A model generated the notes under the pieces. That model did not search any database, was not told the DNA's origin, and worked only from the letters and a program-made list of their open reading frames with translations. A DNA stretch of 64,000 bases from Scalindua sp964437425 (GTDB taxonomy: Bacteria > Planctomycetota > Brocadiia > Brocadiales > Scalinduaceae), in assembly GCA_964437425.1 (NCBI GenBank), contig CAYTGO010000009.1, forward strand, positions 3,201 through 67,200, read 5' to 3'. Both the position numbers and the translations under genes were made by a program. This document shows, piece after piece, positions 9,498 through 18,710 of the stretch; positions within the stretch are counted from its first letter, which is position 1, and each line of letters starts with the position of its first letter.

Positions 9498-10592
9498 ATG
9501 AATATAGGCAAATTTACTACGATCATCTGTTTGTTGGCTTTTGTCGTTATCAATGTTTTAGTACTATCATCTGCCATTGCTAGTGATTCTCAACCTAAGA
9601 TCGGTTATGGCAGAGGAGGAAGGATGTCCGGTGGTTCTAAATCGGCACGTGCAGATGAACCTATTCAGCCAATCCCAATTAGCTTTGACTATAATAGAGC
9701 AAAGGTTGAATTAGGGAAAAAATTGTTCTTTGAACCCCGCTTGTCCAAGTCAGGATGGATCACCTGTAACTCCTGTCACAACCTCTCAACCGGTGGTGCA
9801 GACAATTTACCCAGCTCTATCGGGCACAAATGGTTTCTGGGTCCGATAAACTCACCTACCGTCCTGAATTCAAAATTCAATCTGGCGCAATTCTGGGATG
9901 GACGAGCAAAGGACTTGAAAGAACAGGCTGGAGGACCAATAGCGAACCCCCTTGAAATGGGTTCAAACCATGAGTTGGCAGTGAGCATTTTGCAATCAAT
10001 ACCTGAGTACGTACAATGGTTTAGTGAAATATATGGTTTAGAAGAGATGTATGGAGATGAAAAAATTAATATAGATCAGGTCACCGATGCAATAGCGGCA
10101 TTTGAAGAGACGTTGACCACGCCAAACTCAAAATTTGATATGTGGCTGAAAGACTATGATGATTCAATTTCCGATTTGGAAAAGGAAGGATATGATTTAT
10201 TTAAGGAGAAAGGTTGTATTGCCTGCCATAACGGTGTAGGTGTTGGAGGAGGCTCTTATCAAAAATTTGGAACAGCAAAACCTTATGACAAAGATACCCA
10301 TACGCTTGGCAGATACAACGTCACAAAAAGCGAGAAAGACAAATACGTTTTCAAAGTACCACTGTTGAGAAATATTGAACTTACGGCCCCATACTTCCAC
10401 GATGCAAGCACATGGGATTTGAACGAAGCAGTCAATATCATGGCGGAATATCAGTTGGGACTAAAACTTACTGACGGTGAAACAAGCAAAATTGTAGCTT
10501 TTCTACGAACTCTAACCGGAGATCAACCTTCAGTTATTTTTCCAATACTACCACCATCAACTCCTACTACTCCGAAACCTAATCGGAATTGA
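9498..10592 (+). CDS. Di-heme cytochrome c peroxidase (CcpA/MauG family)
   Basis: 364 residues with a signal peptide (cut near AIAS-DSQ). Two heme c motifs lie at residues 90-94 (CNSCH) and 240-244 (CIACH). Family landmarks are present: LGKKLFFEPRLS at the N-terminal heme, FWDGRAKDLKEQ, PLEMG, and VPLLRNIELTAPYFHDAS near the C-terminus. Known role: periplasmic two-electron reduction of hydrogen peroxide with electrons from a soluble cytochrome or cupredoxin; related MauG enzymes instead oxidise a protein substrate. A glycine-rich insertion (residues 36-47) and a Pro/Thr tail extend the core. Ribosome-binding site AAAGGAGAGC. In an anammox setting it would protect heme enzymes from peroxide; that is an inference. 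Confidence 0.92.
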   Translation: MNIGKFTTIICLLAFVVINVLVLSSAIASDSQPKIGYGRGGRMSGGSKSARADEPIQPIPISFDYNRAKVELGKKLFFEPRLSKSGWITCNSCHNLSTGGADNLPSSIGHKWFLGPINSPTVLNSKFNLAQFWDGRAKDLKEQAGGPIANPLEMGSNHELAVSILQSIPEYVQWFSEIYGLEEMYGDEKINIDQVTDAIAAFEETLTTPNSKFDMWLKDYDDSISDLEKEGYDLFKEKGCIACHNGVGVGGGSYQKFGTAKPYDKDTHTLGRYNVTKSEKDKYVFKVPLLRNIELTAPYFHDASTWDLNEAVNIMAEYQLGLKLTDGETSKIVAFLRTLTGDQPSVIFPILPPSTPTTPKPNRN

Positions 10593-10606
10593 TTCTATAT
10601 AAAATA

Positions 10607-10654
10607 ACTGGTGGATTCGCTTCATGCCGTCGGGCAGGAAGTGAACCCACCAGT
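10607..10654. terminator. 17-bp stem-loop between convergent peroxidase and hflX genes
   Basis: Arms 10607-10623 and 10638-10654 pair over 17 positions with two non-Watson-Crick positions, both G-U pairs if read from the minus strand. The loop itself has a small GC hairpin. It lies between convergent genes and is probably a shared terminator, though no long T-run follows. Confidence 0.5.
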
Positions 10655-10702
10655 AACAGCTTAATTATAGTTACATATCAATTCGCAAAGCGACGTTCAA
10701 GT

Positions 10703-11995
10703 TCACGAAAGCTGTGTAACTTTGAAGTGCCCCTCTCCCAATTGATACAATTTCGATAGATTCTTCTCGCTAATCATAATATGGAAATTAACACCGGAAT
10801 TTATGAAGGTACGTTTCAGAACCTGGCTATGTTCATAAATATATGCCAGCAATTTCCCGTCACTGGCATCACATTCAAGTTTAATCTCTGCGATACCTCT
10901 ATTTGCTAAACAGACCATCTCCTGTTTCAGCTTCTCCAGACTATCTCCGGTTAGTGCAGAAATAGTTACTACGTTGTCATATTTGCTTTGAAAAAAAGTA
11001 ATGATTGATGGATCTTTCAATACGTCCACTTTATTGAGGACCATTATTGTGGGCTTTTTGCTACACTCAAGTTCCTTGAGAACTTTATTAGCAGCTGCGA
11101 CCTGTTCAATTACGTCAGGAGAGCTGACATCAATAACATGTAACAGGAAATCAGCCCATATCACTTCTTCAAGGGTTGCTTCAAATGATGAGATTAAATG
11201 GTGGGGAAGTTTTCTAATAAATCCTACGGTGTCGCTTAAGATAACCTTCTTGCCATTACCCAGGTCACAAATACTGGTTTTTGTGTCAAGGGTGGCAAAA
11301 AGTTTATCTTCAACAAGTACTCCGGCTTCTGTCAATCTATTCATTAAGGTTGACTTGCCGGAATTCGTATATCCTACCAGGGAAACGGTTGTGTGCTCTT
11401 TTCTTGACTTTGCCTGCCTCTTCCTTCGGTCGGTTACCTGCGCGAGCCTTTTCTTCAAAGTAAGTACTCTTTTTGACACCAACCGCTTGTCCACTTCTAA
11501 CTGCTTTTCCCCGGGCCCTCTGGTCCCTATGCCCCCTTCTATCCTGGAAAGGTGAGACCACATCCTCTTCAAGCGGGGTCTTGTATATTCGAGTTGTGCC
11601 AGTTCAACCTGCAATTTTGCCTGAGCAGTTTTCGCTCTCGCGGCAAAGATGTCCAGGATCAGTTCGCTCCTGTCAATCACCTTCGTATCAATGATCTTCT
11701 CCAAATTACTAACTTGTGCAGGAGCAAGATCATCATCGCAGATCACAACGTCTATCTCTTTGTCTTTGCACAGTTCAGCTAATTGAGAAACTTTTCCCTT
11801 ACCTATGTAATGAGAAGGATCCACCTTTCTCCTTCTCTGCACAACGCTATCCAATACTTTAGCTCCCGCAGTTTCAGCTAAGCTTTTAAGTTCTTCAAGG
11901 GGAGTCTCGTCATTTTTGTCTTTATGCAATAACGTGTAAAGTAGTATTGCACGTTCCGCCCTTACTGATAAATCCGTTCTCTTTAGCTCTACCAT
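10703..11995 (-). CDS. hflX: GTPase HflX
   Basis: 430 residues. The N-terminal HflX domain (1-200) has YIGKGKVSQL and the diagnostic WSHLSRIEGGIGTRGPGE (about 146-163), followed by a long helical hairpin. The G domain starts with the P-loop GYTNSGKS (208-215), then DTVGFIRKLPHHLI (G3) and NKVD (G4). A short C-terminal domain closes it. Known role: a 50S-binding GTPase that splits stalled ribosomes under stress. Normal length. It is downstream of the histone-like gene on the same strand, 13 bp from its stop, so the two are likely one transcript. Confidence 0.95.
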   Translation of the reverse strand: MVELKRTDLSVRAERAILLYTLLHKDKNDETPLEELKSLAETAGAKVLDSVVQRRRKVDPSHYIGKGKVSQLAELCKDKEIDVVICDDDLAPAQVSNLEKIIDTKVIDRSELILDIFAARAKTAQAKLQVELAQLEYTRPRLKRMWSHLSRIEGGIGTRGPGEKQLEVDKRLVSKRVLTLKKRLAQVTDRRKRQAKSRKEHTTVSLVGYTNSGKSTLMNRLTEAGVLVEDKLFATLDTKTSICDLGNGKKVILSDTVGFIRKLPHHLISSFEATLEEVIWADFLLHVIDVSSPDVIEQVAAANKVLKELECSKKPTIMVLNKVDVLKDPSIITFFQSKYDNVVTISALTGDSLEKLKQEMVCLANRGIAEIKLECDASDGKLLAYIYEHSQVLKRTFINSGVNFHIMISEKNLSKLYQLGEGHFKVTQLS

Positions 11996-12008
11996 TTACT
12001 GATTACAA

Positions 12009-12407
12009 TTAACGCTTTGTCTTGCAGGCTGCCCTTTTCTTTGTAGTTTTCTTGGCTACCTTCTTAGCTACTGTTTTCGCTCTTTTCTTAACTACCTTTT
12101 TCTTCGCTGCTGGTTTCTTTTTAGCCGCTACTTTTTTCTTTGCTGCCGGCTTCTTCTTAGCCGCTACCTTTTTCTTCGCTGGTTTACTGGCTGCTTTATA
12201 TAAAGACTGCATATATGTTTTTGTTTTTTTCAGACCGTGTTTTTTTGCCTGGAAACGAACGGCTTCTAATGTTCTCTTAAGTTTTTTTGCAAGTTTCTGT
12301 GTGTCGCTTTTCGGATACTCTTTTTTTAACGTACTCAACTCTGCCTTTGTCCACAATTTAACAACAGTTTTTTTTGCCTTCTTCTTAGCTGGTTTTTTAG
12401 CAGCCAT
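12009..12407 (-). CDS. Lysine-rich histone H1-like DNA-binding protein
   Basis: 132 residues. The N-terminus is a short basic tail (AAKKPAKKKAKK). Residues ~17-60 form a small helical domain (LWTKAELSTLKKEYP...LAKKLKRTLEAVRFQAKKHGLKK), similar in pattern to SANT/Myb-like or MerR-like helical modules. The C-terminal half is almost pure KPAAKKKVAAKKK repeats, as in bacterial Hc1/H1-like proteins. These proteins compact DNA. The repeats are encoded by near-identical 30-bp units, so length may vary between strains. A good ribosome-binding site (GGAGGAGATCTCT) precedes ATG. A 15-bp inverted repeat flanks the presumed promoter. Co-transcribed with hflX, by position. Confidence 0.85.
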   Translation of the reverse strand: MAAKKPAKKKAKKTVVKLWTKAELSTLKKEYPKSDTQKLAKKLKRTLEAVRFQAKKHGLKKTKTYMQSLYKAASKPAKKKVAAKKKPAAKKKVAAKKKPAAKKKVVKKRAKTVAKKVAKKTTKKRAACKTKR

Positions 12408-12442
12408 AGAGATCTCCTCCTTACTAAAATTAGAAAACTAGA

Positions 12443-12529
12443 ACAATAATTAAGTTGTAATCGCCAGTACTCTTTATGCTCTCTCCCACACTATAAGTGG
12501 CTTGTATCATGCGACTTAATTATTGTCAA
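12443..12529 (-). promoter_or_regulatory. Inverted repeat and possible promoter upstream of the histone-like gene
   Basis: Arms 12443-12457 and 12512-12526 are inverted repeats matching at 14 of 15 positions, 54 bp apart. On the minus strand TTGACA (12529-12524) overlaps the distal arm, with a weak TACAAG 17 bp downstream. The layout suits an operator pair or loop controlling the gene. Regulation is inferred. Confidence 0.4.
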
Positions 12530-12671
12530 GAAAAAAATACGTGTTTACATACTATAATTTATGATTCCCGCACACTCTTTCCCATGTGTATATTTTTCTT
12601 GATTTAAATTGTTTACATTATAAGATTGAAAAGATTATAAGTTTGTCACTTTCAGCAGAAAAAATTTAACC

Positions 12672-13385
12672 ATGAATACACTCATAGCACTACCAGCCTA
12701 CAACGAAAAAAAAGATATCGGTTTTATTATTTCGCAAATAAAAAAATACGATTTAGACATACTGGTTATAGACGACGGGTCTACAGATGGCACGAAAGAC
12801 CAATTGTCAGATATTGAAAACATAAACACTATCGTCCATGAGAAAAACCTTGGCTATGGACAGACAATTATTGACGCATTCAAATACGGAATTTCAAATG
12901 GCTACGACAACATAATTACAATGGATTGTGACGGTCAACACATACCGGATGAAGTACAAATATTCCTGACTCAGATATCAAACTATGATATTGTGTCTGG
13001 ATCGAGATATCTAGTACAAGCCAATAAATTAAATCCACAAATCCCACCAGACAGATATGCAATAAATATGGAGATAACCCGAATACTGAATGAGTCTACA
13101 ACGCTTGAGTTAACAGACTCATTCTGCGGTTTCAAGGCGTATAAAACTGATGCTATAAAGGAAATGAAGCTGACAGAGGGAGGCTACGGCATGCCTCTGC
13201 AGTTGTGGATGCAGGCGTGGAAATTAGGACTCAATATTAAAGAGATACCGGTTGAACTTATTTATAATAATGCAGAGAAACGTTTCAGCGGGGAGCTCGA
13301 TAATCCTACAACAAGAATTAACTATTACAAAGAGATAATTAAAAGAGAGATGAGTGAGAGCTCAAGAAATCAGCTGGCAGTGTAA
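12672..13385 (+). CDS. Family 2 glycosyltransferase (dolichol-phosphate-mannose-synthase type)
   Basis: 237 residues, GT-A fold: LIALPAYNEKKDI at the N-terminus, VIDDGSTDGT (nucleotide binding), NLGYG, MDCDGQHIPDE (the DxD-type metal site) and SGSRY. No C-terminal membrane anchor. Members transfer a sugar from a nucleotide donor to a lipid carrier or glycan; the substrate is unknown. First gene of a closely spaced run with pcm (5 bp), hemW (8 bp), efp and polyprenyl synthase. The lipid-carrier link with the polyprenyl synthase is suggestive only. Confidence 0.88.
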   Translation: MNTLIALPAYNEKKDIGFIISQIKKYDLDILVIDDGSTDGTKDQLSDIENINTIVHEKNLGYGQTIIDAFKYGISNGYDNIITMDCDGQHIPDEVQIFLTQISNYDIVSGSRYLVQANKLNPQIPPDRYAINMEITRILNESTTLELTDSFCGFKAYKTDAIKEMKLTEGGYGMPLQLWMQAWKLGLNIKEIPVELIYNNAEKRFSGELDNPTTRINYYKEIIKREMSESSRNQLAV

Positions 13386-13390
13386 ATTTG

Positions 13391-14080
13391 ATGTACACAA
13401 TAAAAAAATTCTTAAAGAACATGGTTTCTACAAACTCATCTTTTAATGAAAAACGGGAACGAATGGTAAGAGCTCAATTAATAGCCAGAGATATTGTAGA
13501 TAAGGAAGTACTCCGGGCTATGGCAAAGGTTCCCAGACACGAATTCCTGCCTGCAGATCTTCAGGATAGAGCTTACGATGATACGCCTCTTCCAATTGAA
13601 GAGATGCAAACAATTTCCCAACCATATATTGTTGCATATATGATCCAGGCGCTTTCGATTAAAAAAGGAGACCGGATTCTTGAAGTTGGTACCGGTTCCG
13701 GCTATCAAACTGCACTTCTTGCAGAAATACATGAAAAAGTTTATACTGTTGAGGTCAGGGCACAGCTGGCACACAAGGCGATGGCAAAGATAAAGGAGTT
13801 AGGCTACGGAGACAGAGTAAAGCTTCATATTGCTGACGGAAGTGTAGGTTACGAAGAAGAAGCTCCTTTTGACGGTATAATAGTGGCCGCAGCAACTTTC
13901 GACATACCTGAACCGCTTATTAAACAACTCGCAGAAAAAGGAAAGATTATAATACCTATAGGTGGCACTGACGTACAAACTCTAGTCAGGGCTACAAAAG
14001 TAAAAGGAAAATTAATTAAGGAAGAGCTCTTTCAATGTATGTTTGTTCCATTGGTAAGACAAGAGTTCGAAAATAATTAG
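13391..14080 (+). CDS. pcm: Protein-L-isoaspartate O-methyltransferase
   Basis: 229 residues. Family signature present throughout: ERMVRAQLIARDI..KEVLRAMAKVPRHEFLP, AYDDTPLPI, QTISQPYIVAYMIQAL, then the SAM-binding motif ILEVGTGSGYQTALLAEI, and IIPIGG near the end. It repairs age-damaged isoaspartyl residues in proteins using S-adenosylmethionine. ATG 13391 is preferred to the adjacent in-frame TTG 13388. It follows the glycosyltransferase by 5 bp and precedes hemW by 8 bp. Normal length. Confidence 0.95.
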   Translation: MYTIKKFLKNMVSTNSSFNEKRERMVRAQLIARDIVDKEVLRAMAKVPRHEFLPADLQDRAYDDTPLPIEEMQTISQPYIVAYMIQALSIKKGDRILEVGTGSGYQTALLAEIHEKVYTVEVRAQLAHKAMAKIKELGYGDRVKLHIADGSVGYEEEAPFDGIIVAAATFDIPEPLIKQLAEKGKIIIPIGGTDVQTLVRATKVKGKLIKEELFQCMFVPLVRQEFENN

Positions 14081-14088
14081 GCCCAGCA

Positions 14089-15225
14089 GTGACTATTCAA
14101 CATCATATACCTTCTCTGTACATTCATATTCCATTCTGCATAAGCAAATGCATATATTGTGATTTCAACTCAATTGTAACGAAGCCACAGATAGTTGATG
14201 AGTATCTAAAGGCGATTGAACAGGAACTTCAATCGGCAACCGGAAAGCACTCCTTTGAGACCGTTTTTATAGGCGGCGGCACACCTACAGTTCTAAATGA
14301 GATACAACTAGACAGACTGTTGAATATAATCTCCAAACACGTCGATGTCCCCAAACTCAAGGAATATACAATTGAAGTAAATCCCGGCACATTGAGCGAT
14401 GAAAAAGCCATCATCATGAAAAACTGCCATGTTGATCGGGTCAGTATTGGTATTCAATCCTTTAACAACCGATATTTGAAACTTCTCGGGCGAATCCACT
14501 CTGCAAATGAAGCAAAAGATATATTTCTTAACTTAAGAGAGAAAGGGTTCAATAATATCAGTATTGATCTCATTTACGGTTATCCTGCTCAAACCTTAAA
14601 CGAGTGGAAGAAAGACTTACGAGAATGTTGCAAGCTGGATCCGGAACACATCTCTGCCTATTGTCTTACTTATGAACAAGGTACACCAATTGTTGAGATG
14701 ACGGATTCCGGGGCTCTTCAGAAATTAAGTGAAGAGGATGAGCTGAAAATGTACGAATTCACCAATGACTTTCTCCGTGACAATGATTATAATCATTACG
14801 AAATATCAAACTTTGCAAAACAGGATAAAGAGTGTCTGCATAATACCGTCTACTGGGAAAACAGGGAATACATCGGGATAGGCGCCGGAGCATTTTCCTA
14901 TGTTAATGGCGAACGATACTGTAATATAAAGAACGTAAAAGAGTACACCTCTTCATCTATATCAAAGAAGAGATTAATATGCTTCTCTGAGAAATTACCT
15001 CAGAAGCAGCGTGCATCTGAAATACTCATTATGGCATTGAGAATGACATCCGGAATATCAAAAAAAGAATTTACCAGAAAATCCGGTTTTGATTTAAACG
15101 AACTTTTTGAAAAACAATTAAACAATCTGACACAAGCAGGCTTGATAAACTTCGATAATGAGAGAGTTAAGTTAACCACAAAAGGCCTGTCTGTAGCAGA
15201 CTCAGTAATGATGGAATTTGTGTAA
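14089..15225 (+). CDS. hemW: HemW-like radical SAM heme chaperone
   Basis: 378 residues from a GTG start. The radical SAM cluster motif CISKCIYC follows SLYIHIPF near the N-terminus; the family hallmark FIGGGTPTVL and YEISNFA..........NTVYW are present, with the HemN C-terminal domain at the end. It lacks the extra N-terminal domain of true oxygen-independent coproporphyrinogen oxidase HemN, so HemW, which inserts heme into client proteins, is the better call. In a cell rich in multiheme cytochromes it is a sensible companion, but its neighbours are housekeeping genes. Confidence 0.92.
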   Translation: MTIQHHIPSLYIHIPFCISKCIYCDFNSIVTKPQIVDEYLKAIEQELQSATGKHSFETVFIGGGTPTVLNEIQLDRLLNIISKHVDVPKLKEYTIEVNPGTLSDEKAIIMKNCHVDRVSIGIQSFNNRYLKLLGRIHSANEAKDIFLNLREKGFNNISIDLIYGYPAQTLNEWKKDLRECCKLDPEHISAYCLTYEQGTPIVEMTDSGALQKLSEEDELKMYEFTNDFLRDNDYNHYEISNFAKQDKECLHNTVYWENREYIGIGAGAFSYVNGERYCNIKNVKEYTSSSISKKRLICFSEKLPQKQRASEILIMALRMTSGISKKEFTRKSGFDLNELFEKQLNNLTQAGLINFDNERVKLTTKGLSVADSVMMEFV

Positions 15226-15249
15226 CAATTTTATTAAGGAGCTATTCAA

Positions 15250-15807
15250 TTGATAAATGCAATAGATATGCGAAAAGGACTGGTTGTAAAGATTGACGGA
15301 GAACTCTATACGGTAGCCGGCTTTAATCACGTCACTCCGGGTAAGGGACGTGCCCATATGCAGGTAAGCATAAAAAGTTTAAAACAGGGCAATGTCACAC
15401 AAAAACGTTTCAGGCCATCAGATAAGGTGGAAGATATATTTGTGGATCACAGGGACATGGAATATTTATATCAGGAAGGAAACAACTATTGCTTTATGGA
15501 TACAGAAAACTACGAACAGTCTTTTCTTTCAAAGGAGGTACTTGGAGACGCGATGTCATATATAGCACCAAACTCCAAAGTATCTGTTTCGCTATACAAT
15601 AATAACCCAATCGGAATAGAACTTCCATCCTCTGTCATATTGAAGATTACAGAGACAGATCCAGGCACAAAAGGAGATACAGTAACAAATGTATTCAAAC
15701 CGGCAACACTGGAAACTGGCTATGTAACCAAAGTGCCGCTTTTTGTGAATACAGATGAAATGGTAAAAATTGATACGCGTACGGGTGAATTCATGGGTCG
15801 AGCATAG
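15250..15807 (+). CDS. efp: Elongation factor P
   Basis: 185 residues from a TTG start, supported by AAGGAG ten bases upstream. Three-domain EF-P: the N-terminal KOW-like domain has PGKGRA, with Lys32 at the tip as the usual post-translationally modified residue; the OB domains end with GYVTKVPLFVNTDEMVKIDTRTGEFMGR. Known role: relieves ribosome stalling at polyproline. No epmA/epmB-type modification gene is adjacent. It lies 24 bp after hemW. Confidence 0.95.
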   Translation: MINAIDMRKGLVVKIDGELYTVAGFNHVTPGKGRAHMQVSIKSLKQGNVTQKRFRPSDKVEDIFVDHRDMEYLYQEGNNYCFMDTENYEQSFLSKEVLGDAMSYIAPNSKVSVSLYNNNPIGIELPSSVILKITETDPGTKGDTVTNVFKPATLETGYVTKVPLFVNTDEMVKIDTRTGEFMGRA

Positions 15808-15843
15808 ATACAAAACAAGATTGAGGAATTCAGAGATTGCGAA

Positions 15844-15869
15844 GTAGCGGAGCGGCTTTAGCCTTCCAT
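15844..15869 (+). repeat. Dispersed palindromic intergenic element, copy 1
   Basis: A 26-bp sequence containing GGCTTTAGCC within GTAGCGGA...CTTCCAT. A nearly identical copy in reverse orientation lies at 46255-46279. Here one arm of the palindrome has changed. The element ends three bases before the start codon of the polyprenyl synthase, so it supplies that gene's leader. Confidence 0.65.
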
Positions 15870-15871
15870 TT

Positions 15872-16885
15872 ATGGCAGATTTATTAAACAAAATGCAGAC
15901 AGATATAGAAGAATCTATAAAGACGTATGGCAAAAAGATTGATGATCTACTTAAAGAGATCATACCTCCGGATAGAGATGACTATTTGAGTGAGCCAATA
16001 TGGCATCATCTGAGAACGGGAGGAAAACGCATAAGGCCTGCTATATGCCTGATTACGTGCAAGGAACTGGGTGGCAATCCGGACGAAGCTCTTCATTTCG
16101 CATTGGCTATAGAAATTTTGCACAATATGTTTCTTCTGCACGATGATATTGAAGATGAAGATACCATGAGACGTGATCAGCCAACCGTCTGGGTTGAATT
16201 TGGTATTGCCAATGCTATCAATGCCGGCGATTACCTGTTGGCACGGGCGTACCACTGTATACTAATAAGCCCGGTACCATCAGACAGAAAGTTGAAGCTA
16301 TTAGAGATATTTAACCTGACATACGAAAAAACTGTAGAGGGTCAGGCGCTGGATATCAATGCAAGAGGTGCTACTGATTATACCGTTGAGAAATATCTTG
16401 AACTTGTAAGGCTGAAAACCGGGTATTATCTCGCCTGTGGAATGGTCGGAGGTGCCGTTGTAGCATCGGGAAATATTGAGGGAACTATAGATAAGATCTG
16501 GGCGTTAGGTAAGTTAATGGGACCTGCCTTCCAGATAAAAGACGATCTGATTGATTTAACTGTAGGTAAAGGGCGTGGCGGAGTCATCGGCTCAGATATT
16601 AAAGAGGGAAAAGCCAGTTTCTTATATGCATATACATTAGAGATAGCAAATGATGACGACAAAACATCGCTTATAGAAATAATGACGAAACAGAGAGAAG
16701 AGACAACTGATGACGATGTACAATCTGTTCTGAATATTTACAATAAACATAGCGCTATAGAGCATGCACAAGAATATGCTGATGATTTAATAAAACAGAC
16801 TTATGATATAATCGACGAGATACCAACTGATAATAAAGCGGTCTTCAAGGATATCGCAAACTTTATGGCTCAGCGTATGACATAA
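15872..16885 (+). CDS. Trans-polyprenyl diphosphate synthase
   Basis: 337 residues. First aspartate-rich motif LLHDDIEDEDTMRR (DDIED at 91-95) and GGKRIRP upstream; second motif IKDDLID near residue 224, which binds the Mg-diphosphate. This is the all-trans isoprenyl chain elongation family (farnesyl/geranylgeranyl/octaprenyl synthases). The residue four to five positions before the first DDxxD (Met86, Phe87) would set chain length, which cannot be decided here. Products feed quinone, hopanoid/squalene or carrier-lipid synthesis. No clear Shine-Dalgarno because a dispersed repeat abuts the start. 64 bp after efp. Confidence 0.92.
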   Translation: MADLLNKMQTDIEESIKTYGKKIDDLLKEIIPPDRDDYLSEPIWHHLRTGGKRIRPAICLITCKELGGNPDEALHFALAIEILHNMFLLHDDIEDEDTMRRDQPTVWVEFGIANAINAGDYLLARAYHCILISPVPSDRKLKLLEIFNLTYEKTVEGQALDINARGATDYTVEKYLELVRLKTGYYLACGMVGGAVVASGNIEGTIDKIWALGKLMGPAFQIKDDLIDLTVGKGRGGVIGSDIKEGKASFLYAYTLEIANDDDKTSLIEIMTKQREETTDDDVQSVLNIYNKHSAIEHAQEYADDLIKQTYDIIDEIPTDNKAVFKDIANFMAQRMT

Positions 16886-16950
16886 GAGCCAGCATAAAAT
16901 AGTTAAGAATTTGTAACAATTACAATAATTTTTTTACAAAAGGAAAACAC

Positions 16951-17685
16951 ATGAAAAACATCTGTAAACTAACAAATCTCTATCCAATTGTTTGCCTGAT
17001 ACTGGCGGCACTCTTAATAAATGGATGCGGAAAAGATGAAACACCGGAGGTGGTTGTTGCACCGGCAGAGGTGAAAGTAGAAGCACCAGTTGAGAAAAAA
17101 CCAGTAGCGAAGCTTCCAAACCTGGGTACAGACGCGGAAGATTATTATACTTTCGGCATTGATGCGATAAAAGAAGGAAACTTTACACTGGCAGTTCAGG
17201 CATGGGAGAAGGCAGTAGAAATTAATCCTAAAATGGTCAAAGTATATAATTACCTGGGACGTGCCTACTATACACAGGGCATGATAGACGGTGCAATCGA
17301 TGCTTATAAAAAAGCAGCAGAGCTTGATCCTGCCAATCCACAAAGCTATATAAACCTCGGAATTACTTATAGATACGACAACGAATTTGAATTGGCAATA
17401 GAAGAGCTCAACAAGGCAATCGAATTAAACCCCCTTTCCGCACTTGCGTATGACGAGATCGGAATGGCCCTGATGAAATTAGAGAAAAGTGATGAAGCCA
17501 TTGCTGCATTTGAAAATGCGATAGCTATTGACGCAAAATTTCCACAGCCGCACAACAACCTTGGGGTCATTTACCTCATGCAGGGAAGATCAAAAGATGC
17601 TGATAACGAATTTAAAAAATTCGAAGAGTTAATGAAAGAGAAAGACGCAAAACAGGCAAAAATAATGGGCGGAGCATCACATTAA
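16951..17685 (+). CDS. TPR lipoprotein
   Basis: 244 residues. Signal peptide with a lipobox LINGC, so Cys at about residue 26 is the likely lipidated residue. A Val/Pro/Lys-rich linker (about 30-55) is followed by about five tetratricopeptide repeats (IDAYKKAAELDPANPQSY and similar). Ribosome-binding site AAAAGGAAAA. It is followed after 43 bp by another exported TPR protein and then by a small membrane protein, forming a probable three-gene unit that may assemble an envelope complex. No enzymatic domain is present. Confidence 0.85.
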   Translation: MKNICKLTNLYPIVCLILAALLINGCGKDETPEVVVAPAEVKVEAPVEKKPVAKLPNLGTDAEDYYTFGIDAIKEGNFTLAVQAWEKAVEINPKMVKVYNYLGRAYYTQGMIDGAIDAYKKAAELDPANPQSYINLGITYRYDNEFELAIEELNKAIELNPLSALAYDEIGMALMKLEKSDEAIAAFENAIAIDAKFPQPHNNLGVIYLMQGRSKDADNEFKKFEELMKEKDAKQAKIMGGASH

Positions 17686-17728
17686 AATTATTAATTAAAT
17701 TAACAATAAACGACAGGAAACGAATCTT

Positions 17729-18664
17729 ATGAAAAAATATCTATCAATAGTTTGCATGGCTCTTGCAATTGCATGTATTACTCTCACTACCGGTTATGCG
17801 CATGAGGGAACAGAGCTCTCAACAGAAGACCTTGCAAGCCAGATTGGAAAAACAGAAGCAGAGCTTAAAGAAATAGACAAGAAAATTATTGCATACAACG
17901 AGAAAGTTATCGCCAACCCGGACGATGCAGATGCGCATTTTAACCTCGGTATCCTCTACGAACAGAAGATGAAGTTCAATGACGCAATATCAGAGTACCA
18001 GAAAACAATCCAACTGAAACCGGATTCCATTGAAGCACGCATTAATCTCTCTCTCGTCTATACCGAACGCAATATGTATCAAGAAAGTGTAAGTACACTG
18101 AAACAGGTTCTGGAGATAGACCCTGATAACGTGGATGCACATAAATACATCGGACGCTCCTATTACAAAACAGGCCTGCTGAATGAAGCTCTTGAAGAGT
18201 TCGAAAAAGCCCTTGAGATAGAGAAAAAAGACCCCGAAATCTACTGCTATCTTGAAAGCGTCTATTTCAGCATGGGACGGCTGGACGATGCAGCTGCGGA
18301 ACTTAAAAAGGCTATCGAGATCGATCCGCAATTTAAAACAGCACACCTTAATCTGGGCTTTGTCTACTATGAGCAGGGTAAACTTGACGAGGCGATGGAG
18401 GAGTATGAACTTGCTATTGGCATAGATCCAAAATTCGCAGATGCATACAGCAATATGGGCCTGGTCTACTGTGAGAAAAAAATGTTTGATGAAGCTATTA
18501 AAATCCTCAAAAAAGCGATAGAGATAAACCCCACTCTACCCGATGCTCACAGTAATCTGGGTTTTGCATACTGGAATAAGGGACTCAAGAACAAAGATGA
18601 AGAATTGAAGAAGAAAGCCATGCGAGAAGTAACTATTTACAAGGGATTGATGGGGGCACAATAA
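17729..18664 (+). CDS. Exported TPR protein
   Basis: 311 residues. Signal peptide MKKYLSIVCMALAIACITLTTG, cut near YAH-EGT. A helical segment (25-60) precedes seven tetratricopeptide repeats of regular 34-residue spacing (LKKAIEIDPQFKTAH...). Repeats 4-7 are the most similar. The short KNKDEELKKKAMREV tail is basic. It sits between the TPR lipoprotein and a 73-residue membrane protein. It would act in the periplasm as a scaffold; partners are unknown. Confidence 0.85.
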   Translation: MKKYLSIVCMALAIACITLTTGYAHEGTELSTEDLASQIGKTEAELKEIDKKIIAYNEKVIANPDDADAHFNLGILYEQKMKFNDAISEYQKTIQLKPDSIEARINLSLVYTERNMYQESVSTLKQVLEIDPDNVDAHKYIGRSYYKTGLLNEALEEFEKALEIEKKDPEIYCYLESVYFSMGRLDDAAAELKKAIEIDPQFKTAHLNLGFVYYEQGKLDEAMEEYELAIGIDPKFADAYSNMGLVYCEKKMFDEAIKILKKAIEINPTLPDAHSNLGFAYWNKGLKNKDEELKKKAMREVTIYKGLMGAQ

Positions 18665-18710
18665 TTAACCTGTTACTATTAGAGTTTAATTAAACTTGAA
18701 GGAGATGGTA

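Noticed and set aside
11001..11555. 184-codon plus-strand ORF inside hflX
   Set aside because: Shadow of a strongly conserved gene; no ribosome-binding site or family pattern.
12022..12441. 139-codon plus-strand ORF across the histone-like gene
   Set aside because: It is the antisense of the Lys/Ala repeats and reads as low-complexity Phe/Ala/Leu; the minus-strand gene has a ribosome-binding site and fits a known type.
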